Positions 5,897 to 15,784 are shown, counted from the stretch's first letter. The stretch: DNA of 64,000 nt from Poseidonibacter lekithochrous (GCF_018861145.1 NZ_JAHKQT010000007.1:35962-99961), one strand, 5' to 3'. A program made the numbers and translations. The notes: generated by a model not told the origin, from the letters alone.

Positions 5897-7126
5897 TTGA
5901 TTTATGAAAATAAAGATTTATGTAAAATACGAACTATTACCACTTTTCTAACTTTAACAGATGATAAAACAACTTGGGAAAAAGAACTTCTTGATGCATG
6001 TAACTTCTGTGAAGTTTTGAGCGAAAAGTTTAATAAAGAAAATTATCAAGTTCAATCTATACGAATTGTAACAAATGCCTTTGGTGAATATCTCGATACT
6101 TCAAGTTTACAAACTGCGAAAAAAGACTTATCTTTTATTTCTAATATTTTAGATAAAAGTACTACAAGTTTACGTATCAGATTTGCTATTGGTGAAGCAA
6201 AAACTTTTCATGAAATTTCATTACTTCCTGAACTAATTTTATCTTTTGGAGATTTAGCAAATACTTGTGTAAATGTTAGTATTGATGAAAATGAGATCTT
6301 AGATAATGAACTAATTAAAGAATCAGTAAAAGCTGTAAAAAAAATATCACTAATAACTCCTAGAGGTGAGGGTAACTTTAACTTTACTGTTAATTTTAAC
6401 TGTAAACCATTTATCCCGTATTTCCCAGCTTCTTATCATAAATCAAATTTAGAAAATGCATTTGTTTTAGGTTTAGAAACACCTGATTTATTAGTAGAAG
6501 TTTTAAAAGATTTTAATCAAAAGAATCCTAATTTATCACATAATATGGCATTAGCTTCTTACTCTTCTATTTTAAAAGAAGCTTTATCTCATCATTGTAA
6601 AAATATAAAAAATATTTTAGATAATTTTGAAAATAAATCTTCTTTTATTTTTAAAGGAATAGACTCCTCAGCCGCTCCTTCAAAAAATTGTTCATCAATG
6701 GTTGAAGTTTATAAGCAAATGGGATTAGATAGCTTTGGAAGGTCAGGAACTGTTGAAATATCATCACTTTTAACAAAAGTATTTAAAAGTGTAAAAGAGT
6801 TACCTCTAGTAGGTTTTTCTGGTCTGATGCTTGCAGTTGTTGAAGATGAAGGTCTTGCAAAGGGTACAATTGATAAAGATTTTGATGTAAGAACACTTTT
6901 AACAAATAGTGCAATTTGTGGAATTGGATTAGATACTGTTCCTATTGAAGGTGATACTCCTGCTTTAAAAATTGAGCAGATTATGAGAGATACAGGAACT
7001 ATGGCTTTTAGATTAAATAAGCCTTTAACTGTTAGATTATTTCCAGTACCTTCTTTAAAAGAGGGTGATATTACAAAATTTGAAAGTGATGATTTATGTA
7101 ATAGTGCAGTTTTATCACTGCCATAA
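5897..7126 (+). CDS. DUF711 (UPF0210) family protein
   Basis: This 409-residue cytoplasmic protein matches the DUF711/UPF0210 family in length and motifs. These include the N-terminal KIRTITTFL, a central GEGNFNFTVNFNCKPFIPYFPASYH-type stretch, and the C-terminal VPIEGDTP segment with a Gly/Ser-rich LVGFSGLMLAVVED. The start is a TTG at 5897 with AAAGGA six bases upstream; no in-frame ATG lies nearby. The biochemical function of the family is not known to me. It is followed 21 bp later by a tautomerase gene, so the two are probably one transcript. Confidence 0.75.
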   Translation: MIYENKDLCKIRTITTFLTLTDDKTTWEKELLDACNFCEVLSEKFNKENYQVQSIRIVTNAFGEYLDTSSLQTAKKDLSFISNILDKSTTSLRIRFAIGEAKTFHEISLLPELILSFGDLANTCVNVSIDENEILDNELIKESVKAVKKISLITPRGEGNFNFTVNFNCKPFIPYFPASYHKSNLENAFVLGLETPDLLVEVLKDFNQKNPNLSHNMALASYSSILKEALSHHCKNIKNILDNFENKSSFIFKGIDSSAAPSKNCSSMVEVYKQMGLDSFGRSGTVEISSLLTKVFKSVKELPLVGFSGLMLAVVEDEGLAKGTIDKDFDVRTLLTNSAICGIGLDTVPIEGDTPALKIEQIMRDTGTMAFRLNKPLTVRLFPVPSLKEGDITKFESDDLCNSAVLSLP

Positions 7127-7147
7127 TTAAATAAAAAGGATAAATAA

Positions 7148-7360
7148 ATGCCACTAATAAACGTAAAAATGACACATGAAGATGGAGGTGCTACTAAAGA
7201 GCAAAAAGAAGCCTTAAGCAAAGGTATAACTGAATTATTTGCTAGTATCTTTGATGGTCGAGGTGCTAATTCTGCTGTTGTAATAATTGAAGAGATAAAT
7301 ATGGATAATTATGCAATAGGTGGAAAAACTGTAAGTCAAATAAGAGAAGAAGCTAAATAA
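7148..7360 (+). CDS. 4-oxalocrotonate tautomerase family protein
   Basis: The 70-residue protein begins Met-Pro. In this superfamily Met is removed and Pro1 becomes the catalytic base for keto-enol tautomerisation. The length, the PLINVKM strand, the KEQKEALSKGITE helix and the VVIIEEINMDNYAIGG strand-loop fit the 4-OT fold, which works as a hexamer. The substrate is not deducible from sequence. A good AAAAGGA site precedes the start, and the gene follows DUF711 closely. Confidence 0.8.
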   Translation: MPLINVKMTHEDGGATKEQKEALSKGITELFASIFDGRGANSAVVIIEEINMDNYAIGGKTVSQIREEAK

Positions 7361-7384
7361 GCTTTTTCTCTTTAAATTTAATTC

Positions 7385-8065
7385 TTAGTCTTTAAATAAA
7401 GTAGAACCAACTCTAATCATATTTGAACCGCATGCAATTGCAAGTTCATAATCAGAACTCATTCCCATAGAACAATATTTTGCTCCTAAGGGAACTACTT
7501 CATCGTAGATTTTTTTAGTTGTTTTAAATGAATCTTTTATAACTTTTTCATCTTGAACATGTGCTCCAATACTCATAACACCTTTTAATCTTAGATTTGG
7601 ACAAGTATCAATAATTTGTTTATAAATTTCAACTGCTACTTCTGGCATTACACCTGATTTTGTATCTTCTTTTGCAGAGTTTACTTGAAGTAAAATACTA
7701 AGTTTTTTATTTTTAACTTGTAATTTTTTATCTAACTCTTGTGCTAATTCTAAAGAATCAATTGATTGAACAAGTGTTGGATTTAAATCAATTAAGTTAT
7801 TAATTTTATTTTTTTGTAATGTTCCTACAAAGTGCCATTCTAAAGGTAAATCAATTAAGTCTTCGATTTTTATTTTTAAATCTTGTACCTTATTCTCTCC
7901 AAAAGCTCTTTGACCAACATTATAAAGCTCTTCAACTTCTTTTGAAGTTGAATATTTACTAATACCAATAATCTTAACAATATGATGCTCAGATATTTTA
8001 AGTCTTGCACCTTCAACTCTAGTTATAACATCATCTAAATTTCTTGTTGCAGTTAATTTATTCAT
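7385..8065 (-). CDS. yggS: YggS/PLPBP family pyridoxal phosphate homeostasis protein
   Basis: A 226-residue fold-type III PLP-binding barrel without enzymatic activity, which buffers pyridoxal phosphate and affects amino-acid and keto-acid balance. The PLP lysine lies in IIGISKY near residue 37. Other family signatures are FGENKVQD, WHFVGTLQKNK and the phosphate-binding SMGMSSDYELAIACGSNMIRVG-type C-terminus (quoted in part). The length is normal. It is the last gene of a leftward run beginning upstream at dapA or earlier, 20 bp after rseP. Confidence 0.88.
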   Translation of the reverse strand: MNKLTATRNLDDVITRVEGARLKISEHHIVKIIGISKYSTSKEVEELYNVGQRAFGENKVQDLKIKIEDLIDLPLEWHFVGTLQKNKINNLIDLNPTLVQSIDSLELAQELDKKLQVKNKKLSILLQVNSAKEDTKSGVMPEVAVEIYKQIIDTCPNLRLKGVMSIGAHVQDEKVIKDSFKTTKKIYDEVVPLGAKYCSMGMSSDYELAIACGSNMIRVGSTLFKD

Positions 8066-8085
8066 TTTATCTCTTTATATATTTA

Positions 8086-9141
8086 TTATTTTAGAAAAAT
8101 TCTATTTATATCGTTGTAAATTCCAAGTAACATTAAAGACCCTAGTATTACCCATCCTGTTATTGTAAGTATCATAAATACTTTATCACTTGGTTTTCTT
8201 CTTGTAATCATTTCATATATATTAAACATAATATGTCCACCATCAAGTGCTGGAATTGGAAGAAGATTTAATACTCCAAGGTTTACTGAAATTAACGCTG
8301 TAATTGTAAGTAATGCAATAATACTAGATTCACTCGCATCAGATATTACTTTACCAATAGTAATTACTCCACCAACTTCACTACTTGGAATTATTCCTTG
8401 AATTAGTTTTTGAACACCTTGAAAAATCATTGTAGAAGAATAAATAGTTTTTTCATATGCATAGACTAATGATTCGCTAAGTGATAAATCTAGTTGTATA
8501 ACTTTCCCTGATGGAGAAATACCAATCATTCTTTTTTTAATTTTTTCTTTAAACATATTCTGTGAATCTGAAATGTAAGGATTAATTGTTTTTGCAATAA
8601 GCTTATCATCTCTTTTAATATAGAATTTTAAAGCTCCTTTTGAATTCACAATAATTTTTCCAATATCATCCCAAGATTTAATCTCTTCATTGTTAATTCT
8701 AACGATTAAATCATCTTTTTGAATTCCTGCATGAAAAGCAGGAGAGTCTTTTTGTACAGTTCCAATTTGAGCTGCAAAGGTACTAGCACCCATAATCGCA
8801 ATTGAAAAGTAAAGAATAGCTGCTAATAAAAAGTTAGCAAAGGGACCTGCAAAAAGTATTACAATTCTTTGCCAAGGTTTTTTTGTATTATATGAATCAT
8901 CACCAACTTCTACAAGTGCAGGATTTGAATCATCTTGACCTTTCATTTTTACATAACCACCAAGTGGTATTAATGAAAGTTGCCAAGTTGTACCTCTCCA
9001 TTCTTTTGCAAATACTTGTTTTCCAAAACCAATTGAAAAAACATGAACCTTTACACCAAAAAAACGAGCTGCAATAAAATGCCCTAACTCATGGAAAAAT
9101 ACTAAGAAAGAAAGAACAAGTAAAAATGTTATAGTACCCAA
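8086..9141 (-). CDS. rseP: RseP-type site-2 zinc metalloprotease
   Basis: A 351-residue intramembrane protease of the inner membrane. The first helix carries HELGH (residues 17-21, zinc ligands and catalytic Glu). A single PDZ domain occupies about residues 105-190. The C-terminal membrane part carries NLLPIPALDGGH, the LDG motif with the third zinc ligand. In E. coli the homologue cuts anti-sigma RseA and signal peptides. No anti-sigma substrate is visible in this window. It lies 9 bp after pgsA in the same direction. Confidence 0.9.
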   Translation of the reverse strand: MGTITFLLVLSFLVFFHELGHFIAARFFGVKVHVFSIGFGKQVFAKEWRGTTWQLSLIPLGGYVKMKGQDDSNPALVEVGDDSYNTKKPWQRIVILFAGPFANFLLAAILYFSIAIMGASTFAAQIGTVQKDSPAFHAGIQKDDLIVRINNEEIKSWDDIGKIIVNSKGALKFYIKRDDKLIAKTINPYISDSQNMFKEKIKKRMIGISPSGKVIQLDLSLSESLVYAYEKTIYSSTMIFQGVQKLIQGIIPSSEVGGVITIGKVISDASESSIIALLTITALISVNLGVLNLLPIPALDGGHIMFNIYEMITRRKPSDKVFMILTITGWVILGSLMLLGIYNDINRIFLK

Positions 9142-9150
9142 GAAAAACCT

Positions 9151-9696
9151 CTATATTTTAAAATAATCTCTAATATATTCATATCCTGAATATACTGTTA
9201 AAACAACTGCTAACCATAATAATTCAGTTGCAAATGGCCAATTCATAATTAAAAAACCAATAGCTATCATTTGAACTACAGTTTTTATTTTTCCTGCCAT
9301 TGTGGAAGCTACATTTTTACCTTCATCTGCTGCAACTACCCTTAATCCTGTTATAAAGAATTCTCGTGAAAGTATTATAAATACAGCCCAAGCAGATGCT
9401 CTATCAATTACTATAAGTCCAATAAATCCAGCAAGAACAAGCATCTTATCAGCAAGTGGATCTAATATTCCACCTAATTTTGTCATTTGATTCCAAGATC
9501 TTGCAATAAAACCATCAAAAAAATCAGTTACCGATGCAATTACAAAAATAAGACCAGCAAAATAATCAAACCATGAAGGATGCCATGAAGCAAAGATAGT
9601 ATTATCTCTATCTATAAAAAACCATAGCATCAGCGGAGCTAATGCTATTCTAAATAGTGCTAAAGCATTTGGAAGGTTAAGTACTTTTTCTTTCAT
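9151..9696 (-). CDS. pgsA: CDP-diacylglycerol-glycerol-3-phosphate 3-phosphatidyltransferase
   Basis: A 181-residue polytopic membrane enzyme making phosphatidylglycerol phosphate from CDP-diacylglycerol and glycerol-3-phosphate. The CDP-alcohol phosphotransferase motif is complete: D-G-x2-A-R-x8-G-x3-D-x3-D, seen as DGFIAR...GGILDPLADK near residues 63-85. The stop overlaps the neighbouring SDR start by one base, so the two are translationally coupled. Gene order with dapA and rseP is conserved in the phylum. Confidence 0.92.
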   Translation of the reverse strand: MKEKVLNLPNALALFRIALAPLMLWFFIDRDNTIFASWHPSWFDYFAGLIFVIASVTDFFDGFIARSWNQMTKLGGILDPLADKMLVLAGFIGLIVIDRASAWAVFIILSREFFITGLRVVAADEGKNVASTMAGKIKTVVQMIAIGFLIMNWPFATELLWLAVVLTVYSGYEYIRDYFKI

Positions 9697-10475
9697 TATC
9701 TGAAAGTTGTTCCACCGTCAACAACTAAAGTTTGAGAAGTAATCCAAGAAGCATCTTCTGTACATAAGAAATAACATGATTGTGCTAAATCTTTTGGCTG
9801 ACCAATTCTATTTAAAGCTGACAAATCAATAGTTTTTTGTTTAACTTCTTCATAATTTGTAAATGCCTTAAGAGCATCCGTATCAATTGGACCTCCTGAA
9901 ACAGCATTTACTCTAATATTAAATTCACCTAATTCAGTAGCTGCATATCTAACCATTGCTTCAACAGCTGCTTTATTTGTACCATGACCTGAATAGTTTG
10001 GAATATATACTAAATTTCCAGTTGACGATAAAGATACTATTGCACCACCACCGATTTTTTGCATTCTTTTTGCAGCTTGTTGTGCACCACAAACAAAAGC
10101 ATTAACAGTCGCAGTATAAATATTATTTAAACCTCTTGGTTTAAGTTTCATAAATTTACCGTATCCACCAACAACAGCACGACCATAAATCATTGCATTT
10201 GAAATAAAGAAATCAACTCTATCAAAATCTTTGTCAATTTCTAAAAATAGCTCTTTATATTTTTCTGGTTCTAAAATATTAAAAGGGTATGCTTTACATT
10301 TAACACCATATTTGTCTTCAACATCTTTACAAATATCTTCTGCGAATTGTTGGTTTGAATTATATGTAAAAGCTACATTTACACCATTTTGTGCAAATTT
10401 ATAAACACACTCTTTACCGATACCTTTTGTACCGCCAGATATTACTAAAGTTTTTCCTTGCATATTTTCGCTCAT
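9696..10475 (-). CDS. SDR, enoyl-ACP reductase-like (Y-x6-K type)
   Basis: A 259-residue Rossmann-fold short-chain dehydrogenase. The cofactor loop is SGGTKGIG (residues 13-20), and NAM and SLSSTGN follow at the expected places. The catalytic pair is Tyr-x6-Lys (NYSGHGTNKAA), the spacing of FabI/FabL enoyl-ACP reductases, not the Y-x3-K of ordinary SDRs. The C-terminus (WITSQTLVVDGG) is standard. It probably acts in fatty-acid elongation, but a classic FabI may exist elsewhere and the substrate is unproven. It is coupled to dapA and pgsA by one-base overlaps. Confidence 0.8.
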   Translation of the reverse strand: MSENMQGKTLVISGGTKGIGKECVYKFAQNGVNVAFTYNSNQQFAEDICKDVEDKYGVKCKAYPFNILEPEKYKELFLEIDKDFDRVDFFISNAMIYGRAVVGGYGKFMKLKPRGLNNIYTATVNAFVCGAQQAAKRMQKIGGGAIVSLSSTGNLVYIPNYSGHGTNKAAVEAMVRYAATELGEFNIRVNAVSGGPIDTDALKAFTNYEEVKQKTIDLSALNRIGQPKDLAQSCYFLCTEDASWITSQTLVVDGGTTFR

Positions 10476-11368
10476 TATTTAATTACCTCGTATTGTTTTA
10501 ATATATTTTCAAGTTTTTTCATAGTTTCTGCACTTGGTGCAGTTAAAGGAAGTCTATATTCTAATGTATCTAATAATCCAGCTAAATACATTGCTGCTTT
10601 AATTGGAATAGGGTTACTTTCACAAAATAGTACACAATTTAATGCATATAAATCTTCATTGATTTTTCTAGCTTCATCTAATTTACCTTCTTGTACTGCA
10701 TGAACTAGTCTAGATTTTAAATTTGGAAGTAAATTTGCTGTTACAGAAATAATTCCTTTACAACCATTTACTAGCATTGGAAAATCAATCGCGTCATCAC
10801 CTGAAACAACTACTAAATCACTTCTTTGTGATAATAACTCAATTGTTCTATCTAGCGAACCAGTAGCTTCTTTTGTAGCATAAATATTTGGAATATCATC
10901 AAAAAGTCTAATTGTAGTATCCGCTGTTAAATCAACACCTGTTCTACCTGGTACATTATATAACATAAAAGGAATTTCAACAGAAGTTGCAATTGCTTTA
11001 TAATGTTGATATAAACCTTCTTGCATCGGCTTATTATAGTATGGCGTTACAGATAAAAGTCCATTTGCTCCAACAGCTTGTGCATGTTTAGCAATTTCAA
11101 CTGCTTCATGTGTTGCATTTGAGCCAGCTCCTGCAATTACTTTAACATCAGTACCTTTACAAGTAGCAACTGCAACTTCAATACATGCTTTATGCTCAGC
11201 ATGTGATAATGTAGCACTTTCACCTGTAGTTCCTACTGGTACCACTGCATCTATACCTTGAGCTATTTGTCTTTTTATTAAAGACTCATATTTTTCTAAA
11301 TCAACTTTTCCATCTTTAAATGGGGTAATTAGTGCAGTCATTGCACCTGTAATAATTTCCATATTCAT
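10475..11368 (-). CDS. dapA: 4-hydroxy-tetrahydrodipicolinate synthase
   Basis: A 297-residue TIM-barrel enzyme condensing pyruvate with aspartate semialdehyde, the first committed step to lysine and meso-diaminopimelate. It has GTTGESATLS (substrate loop), YNVPGRTG with the proton-relay Tyr, and ATKEATG with the Schiff-base Lys near residue 163. Length is normal. One-base overlap with the SDR downstream. Upstream is a 97-bp gap to the M16 protease gene, where transcription of this sub-operon could begin. Confidence 0.95.
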   Translation of the reverse strand: MNMEIITGAMTALITPFKDGKVDLEKYESLIKRQIAQGIDAVVPVGTTGESATLSHAEHKACIEVAVATCKGTDVKVIAGAGSNATHEAVEIAKHAQAVGANGLLSVTPYYNKPMQEGLYQHYKAIATSVEIPFMLYNVPGRTGVDLTADTTIRLFDDIPNIYATKEATGSLDRTIELLSQRSDLVVVSGDDAIDFPMLVNGCKGIISVTANLLPNLKSRLVHAVQEGKLDEARKINEDLYALNCVLFCESNPIPIKAAMYLAGLLDTLEYRLPLTAPSAETMKKLENILKQYEVIK

Positions 11369-11464
11369 CCTTTTTTTACTACTAAATCTTCTAATTCTTA
11401 TTTACTATATGTTTTGAGACTGCTTTAAAAAGTCTCAAATTTTCTATTACTTCGTCTGTTGTAT

Positions 11465-12808
11465 CTACTTTTTTTCTTGCTTTAAAATAACTGTTGTAGA
11501 ATTATTCTTAGTGAAGTATTTATTTGCTACTTTAATTAAATCTTTTTTATTTAAAGCATCAATTTTTTTCTCATATTCAAATAATGGTTTAATATTATCT
11601 CTTACAAAATATGTACCATATAAAGAGGCAACTGATGATGAACTTTCAAGTGAGAAAATAAAATCAGCTTTGCTATTAATCTTGATTTTATCAAGATCTT
11701 TTTTAGTAATATTACCTTCTTTTACTTCTTCTATAATAGCTAAAATTTCTTTTTCGATATCTTTAGCTTTAACACCTTCATTTGCAACTGCCATAAACAT
11801 AAATAATCCAGGATCTTTAAGCTCCAGATTATATGCGTATACAGAGTTAACTAATCTTTTTTCATCAACTAGCCTTTTTTGTAGAATTGAGCTTTTCCCC
11901 GAACTGAATAATTCACTTAAGGCTGAAAGAGCAACTTGATCTTTATGCTCAAAGTTTGGAATATGATAAGTGATTGCAAGCATTTCAACTGCAGAATCTT
12001 TTAATATAGTTACTTTTTTAGCACCATCTTGTTTTGGTTCAACGGTATGTATTTTAGAAACTATTTCTTTTTTATTTTTAATGTCTTTGAAATATTTCTC
12101 AGATGATGCAAATACTTCTTCTTTATCTATATCTCCAGCAACTACAATAATTGCATTTTTTGGTTGATAATAAGTACTATGGAAATCACGAATATCATCA
12201 ATAGACCAATTCTTTATATCACTCATAAATCCAATTGGAGTCCAATGGTATGGATGATAAATATAAGCATTATTAAATAGTCTAAATTGTAAATAACCCA
12301 TTGGATTATTATCAGTTCTCCAACGTCTCTCTTCTGCAACTACATCACGTTCTGGTTGAAATTCTTCATCTTTTAATGTTAAATTTTCCATTAAATCAGC
12401 AAATAAATCTAAGGATTTATCCATATTTTTAGAAGCTGATTTGATATAATAATGAGTAAAATCAAAAGAAGTAGAAGCGTTATTAACACCTCCAAAACCT
12501 TTAACAATTTCATCAAATTCACCAGATTTAAGATTTTTTGTTGATTTAAAGTTTAAATGTTCAAGCATATGTGCTATTCCACTTTTCCCCATCTTCTCAT
12601 CTCTACTCCCAACTTTATAAAATATATCTGTTGAAACTACATTTGAGCCATTTTTCATTGGAATTGCAACTATTTGTAATCCATTTTCTAATGTCTTAGT
12701 ATAATATTTTGGTAAGCTATTCGCCATTAATTCTCCTGTAAGAATGAATAATGAAACAATAAACAATAAAAAAGTTTTTTTAGTTTTTCTTTGGTTTATT
12801 AAATTCAT
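11465..12808 (-). CDS. M16 family zinc peptidase, exported
   Basis: A 447-residue periplasmic pitrilysin-type protease. Residues 1-29 are a signal peptide (basic start, LLFIVSLFILTGELMA). The inverted zinc motif HxxEH appears as HMLEH near residue 83, with a downstream Glu-rich zinc ligand region (ERDVVAEERR). The C-terminal M16 half lacks a zinc site, as usual. Substrates are unknown. It lies between dapA and pyrD, as in other Campylobacterota, 13 bp from pyrD. Confidence 0.88.
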   Translation of the reverse strand: MNLINQRKTKKTFLLFIVSLFILTGELMANSLPKYYTKTLENGLQIVAIPMKNGSNVVSTDIFYKVGSRDEKMGKSGIAHMLEHLNFKSTKNLKSGEFDEIVKGFGGVNNASTSFDFTHYYIKSASKNMDKSLDLFADLMENLTLKDEEFQPERDVVAEERRWRTDNNPMGYLQFRLFNNAYIYHPYHWTPIGFMSDIKNWSIDDIRDFHSTYYQPKNAIIVVAGDIDKEEVFASSEKYFKDIKNKKEIVSKIHTVEPKQDGAKKVTILKDSAVEMLAITYHIPNFEHKDQVALSALSELFSSGKSSILQKRLVDEKRLVNSVYAYNLELKDPGLFMFMAVANEGVKAKDIEKEILAIIEEVKEGNITKKDLDKIKINSKADFIFSLESSSSVASLYGTYFVRDNIKPLFEYEKKIDALNKKDLIKVANKYFTKNNSTTVILKQEKK

Positions 12809-12821
12809 TTTAAATATTTCC

Positions 12822-13880
12822 CTATTTTAAATCAGCACCAATAGCTTCTTGAATATTTGAATATCCATCTTTTGCCATTAGTTCTAACATTTCTTCATTT
12901 ATTTTTCTAACCATTGAAGGTCCTTCAAAAATTAGTCCTGAATACGATTGTACTAAAGAAGCACCTGCTTTAATTCTTGCGTATGCTTGCTCTGCTGTTG
13001 ATATTCCACCAGCAGAAATTAGTATTGTTTTGCCATATAATTCTTTTGCAATTTCTTTAAAAATTGTGTAAGACTTATCTGTTAAACATGCACCACTTAA
13101 TCCTCCAAAATCTTGACAATTTGGAACAAGTGAATAATCAATAGTTGTATTCGTTGCAATTATTCCCGCAGCTCCTGCATTTACTGCACTATTACATAAA
13201 TCAATAGCAACTTGTACTTCTATATCTGGAGCAATTTTTAATAAAATTGGCTTATTTGTAAACTTTTTTGCCATTGTAAAAAGTTCAGTGATAAATTTTT
13301 CATTTTGTAAATCTCTTAAATTTGGAGTATTTGGACTTGAGATATTTATTACTAAATAATCACTAGTTGCTTCAAATTTTTTAATTAACATTTTATAATC
13401 ACTTAATGCAAACTCTTCAGGGGTAGTTTTATTTTTACCAATATTTACTCCAACTGGAATAGAAGCTGGATAAACTTTTTTTAAGTTCTTAAGTACTTTA
13501 TGCGCACCTTCATTATTAAATCCCATTGCATTTTGAACACTTTTTTCTTCTGGATATCTAAACATTCGTGGCTTTGGATTTCCATCTTGAGGTTTCGGTG
13601 TCATTGTTCCAATTTCAGTAAATCCAAAACCTAATGAAGGCATAGCTTTTACCATTGTTGCATTTTTATCAAAACCAGCAGCAAGACCTACGGGATTTGA
13701 AAAAGTAACTCCAAATAATTCTTGTGAAAGTTTAGAATTAGTATTGAAGTTTTTCTTTTCCATTATATTTTTTAGAATTTTACATTTTCCTACAATTCTT
13801 AAACTACATTCAGCCATATTATGTGCTGTTTCTGGTTCAAATTTGAATAGGACTTTTTTTAGTGTGTTATAACAAAACAA
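12822..13880 (-). CDS. pyrD: Dihydroorotate dehydrogenase (quinone), class 2
   Basis: A 352-residue FMN enzyme oxidising dihydroorotate to orotate with quinone, in UMP synthesis at the inner membrane. The N-terminal amphipathic helices of class 2 are present. FMN/substrate motifs seen are NPVGLAAGFDKN, IGTMTPKPQDGNP and NISSPNTPNLR with the catalytic Ser. ISAGGIST and YSGLIFEGP close the phosphate site. Normal length. Confidence 0.93.
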   Translation of the reverse strand: MFCYNTLKKVLFKFEPETAHNMAECSLRIVGKCKILKNIMEKKNFNTNSKLSQELFGVTFSNPVGLAAGFDKNATMVKAMPSLGFGFTEIGTMTPKPQDGNPKPRMFRYPEEKSVQNAMGFNNEGAHKVLKNLKKVYPASIPVGVNIGKNKTTPEEFALSDYKMLIKKFEATSDYLVINISSPNTPNLRDLQNEKFITELFTMAKKFTNKPILLKIAPDIEVQVAIDLCNSAVNAGAAGIIATNTTIDYSLVPNCQDFGGLSGACLTDKSYTIFKEIAKELYGKTILISAGGISTAEQAYARIKAGASLVQSYSGLIFEGPSMVRKINEEMLELMAKDGYSNIQEAIGADLK

Positions 13881-13967
13881 GAATGGCCTTTTTTTAAATT
13901 TAGATATTTTATCTAAAAATCGTTAAATATAAGTTTTAATAAAAATAGTTATTGATTAGAAAGTAAT

Positions 13968-13990
13968 AAAGAACTATAAAATAGCTCTTT
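13968..13990 (-). terminator. Weak terminator after msbA
   Basis: AAAGAACTAT (13968-13977) pairs with ATAGCTCTTT (13981-13990) with one mismatch across an AAA loop, just beyond the end of the ABC exporter gene. Confidence 0.4.
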
Positions 13991-14000
13991 ATAGTCAAAA

Positions 14001-15710
14001 TTATATATTTGCTAAATTATATAATCTTTGATACTCTTTACATGATTTTAAAAGATTCTCTTCTGTATTCATATCAATAATTTCACCGTCTTTAAATACT
14101 GCAATTTTACTTGCATTTTTAATAGTACTTAGTCTATGAGCAATTACAAATGTGATTTTATCAATACTTACATCATCAATTACTTGTGAAATAATTGATT
14201 CACTTTCATTATCAAGAGCTGATGTTGCTTCATCTAAAATAAGTATCTTAGGTTTTTTATATAAAGCTCTTGCAATTGCAATTCTTTGCCTTTGTCCTCC
14301 AGATAAATTTGTTCCAAATTCATCAAGTTGTGTATTTATGCCATCTTGCATTTTTGAAATAAAATCATAGGCATGAGCTTGTTTTAACACTTCAATTACT
14401 CTTTGCTCATCTATTTCATAACCATAAGCAACATTTGCGCTTATTGTATCGTTAAAGATATAAACTCTTTGTGTTACTATTGAAATATTTTCTCTTAAAG
14501 ATTTTAATGAAAGTTCATTTAATAAATTATCATTTATTTTTATTTCACCTTCTGAAATATCATAAAATCTAATAATTGTATTTATTAAAGAAGATTTTCC
14601 TCCACCACTATCACCTACAAGCGCAATAGTATCACCTTTTTTTGCTTCAAAACTAATATTTTTTAAAGCTTTAAAATCTCCATAATTTAAAGAAACATTG
14701 TTAAATGATATCTTTTTTATGTCATTAGGAAACTCATTATTTCCTGCAAGTATTGTAGCTTTTGAATCAAGCATTTCATTGATTCTATCATTTGCAGCAA
14801 GGGCATCTTGCATTTTATTATATAATGAAGATAATCTTTTAATAGGTGTATATAACATAAATAAAGCTGCAATAAATGAACTAAATGTTCCAGTTGTAAG
14901 CTCTCCAGAAATTACTTTTGAACCTCCAACTAAAATAACGGCTGCAAAGGCAAATGAACCAATTATTTCCATTAGAGGAGATGTTAATTCATTTGTTTTT
15001 ACTGCTTTCATATTATATTTAAAAAAGTTTAGATTATAAATTGAAAACTTTTTTGCTTCAATTTCTTCTGTTGAATTTGCTTTTATTATCTCTATATTAT
15101 TAAAAGATTCACTTAAAGATGATGTAATATCAGCATTTGACTCTTGGGATTTAAAAGATAACTTTTTCATTCTTTTTGCAAGTTTTGATAAAGGCCAAAT
15201 AGCAAGAGGCAGGACAACTAGTCCATAGAATGCTAGTTCAGGTGAGTGATAAATAACTAAAGCAATAAGTGCGACAATTGTAAGCATTTCTCTTATAAAT
15301 TCTGCAACATAGTTTGAAACAGCTTGTTGAATTCTATTTATATCATTTATAATTCTACTTACAAGTTCACCACCGTGTTTTTTTTGAAAGAAATCCATAT
15401 CTAAAGTAAGAACATGAGCAAAGAGTCTATCTCGTACTATTCTTGTAATATCTTGACCTATAAAAGATATATAATAAGCTTGAATATATCGTCCGAAACC
15501 TTTTGCTGTATATAGAACAATTACAAAAATAGGCATCATGTATAACATTTCTTCATCTTTATTGATAAAAATATCATCTAATAAAGGCTGAATAGCATAA
15601 GCAGTACCAGCTGTTGCTCCTGATACTAAAATAATTCCTATGAATGCATAAAAAAATTGAAGTTTATAGTTTTTATAAAAGGGAGAGTATTGTTTGAAAA
15701 AATCTTTCAT
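14001..15710 (-). CDS. msbA: MsbA-like ABC exporter (lipid A/lipid flippase)
   Basis: A 569-residue half-transporter with six N-terminal membrane helices and a C-terminal ATPase. It has Walker A GDSGGGKSS (near residue 369), Q-loop VTQRVYIF, signature LSGGQRQR, Walker B ILILDEATSALD and the H-loop AHRLS. As a homodimer it would flip lipid A-core or a related lipid across the inner membrane. The MsbA role is inferred from conserved synteny with pyrD and dapA; a multidrug role cannot be excluded. Confidence 0.82.
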   Translation of the reverse strand: MKDFFKQYSPFYKNYKLQFFYAFIGIILVSGATAGTAYAIQPLLDDIFINKDEEMLYMMPIFVIVLYTAKGFGRYIQAYYISFIGQDITRIVRDRLFAHVLTLDMDFFQKKHGGELVSRIINDINRIQQAVSNYVAEFIREMLTIVALIALVIYHSPELAFYGLVVLPLAIWPLSKLAKRMKKLSFKSQESNADITSSLSESFNNIEIIKANSTEEIEAKKFSIYNLNFFKYNMKAVKTNELTSPLMEIIGSFAFAAVILVGGSKVISGELTTGTFSSFIAALFMLYTPIKRLSSLYNKMQDALAANDRINEMLDSKATILAGNNEFPNDIKKISFNNVSLNYGDFKALKNISFEAKKGDTIALVGDSGGGKSSLINTIIRFYDISEGEIKINDNLLNELSLKSLRENISIVTQRVYIFNDTISANVAYGYEIDEQRVIEVLKQAHAYDFISKMQDGINTQLDEFGTNLSGGQRQRIAIARALYKKPKILILDEATSALDNESESIISQVIDDVSIDKITFVIAHRLSTIKNASKIAVFKDGEIIDMNTEENLLKSCKEYQRLYNLANI

Positions 15711-15784
15711 TTAAATCCTAGTAATATTTATTAAAAAAGCGATTATATCTAAATTGTAATTAATTACTAAAATCTAAAAATGTA

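Noticed and set aside
6709..7221. 170-codon minus-strand frame across DUF711 and the tautomerase gene
   Set aside because: It spans two well-supported sense genes and has no recognisable motif.
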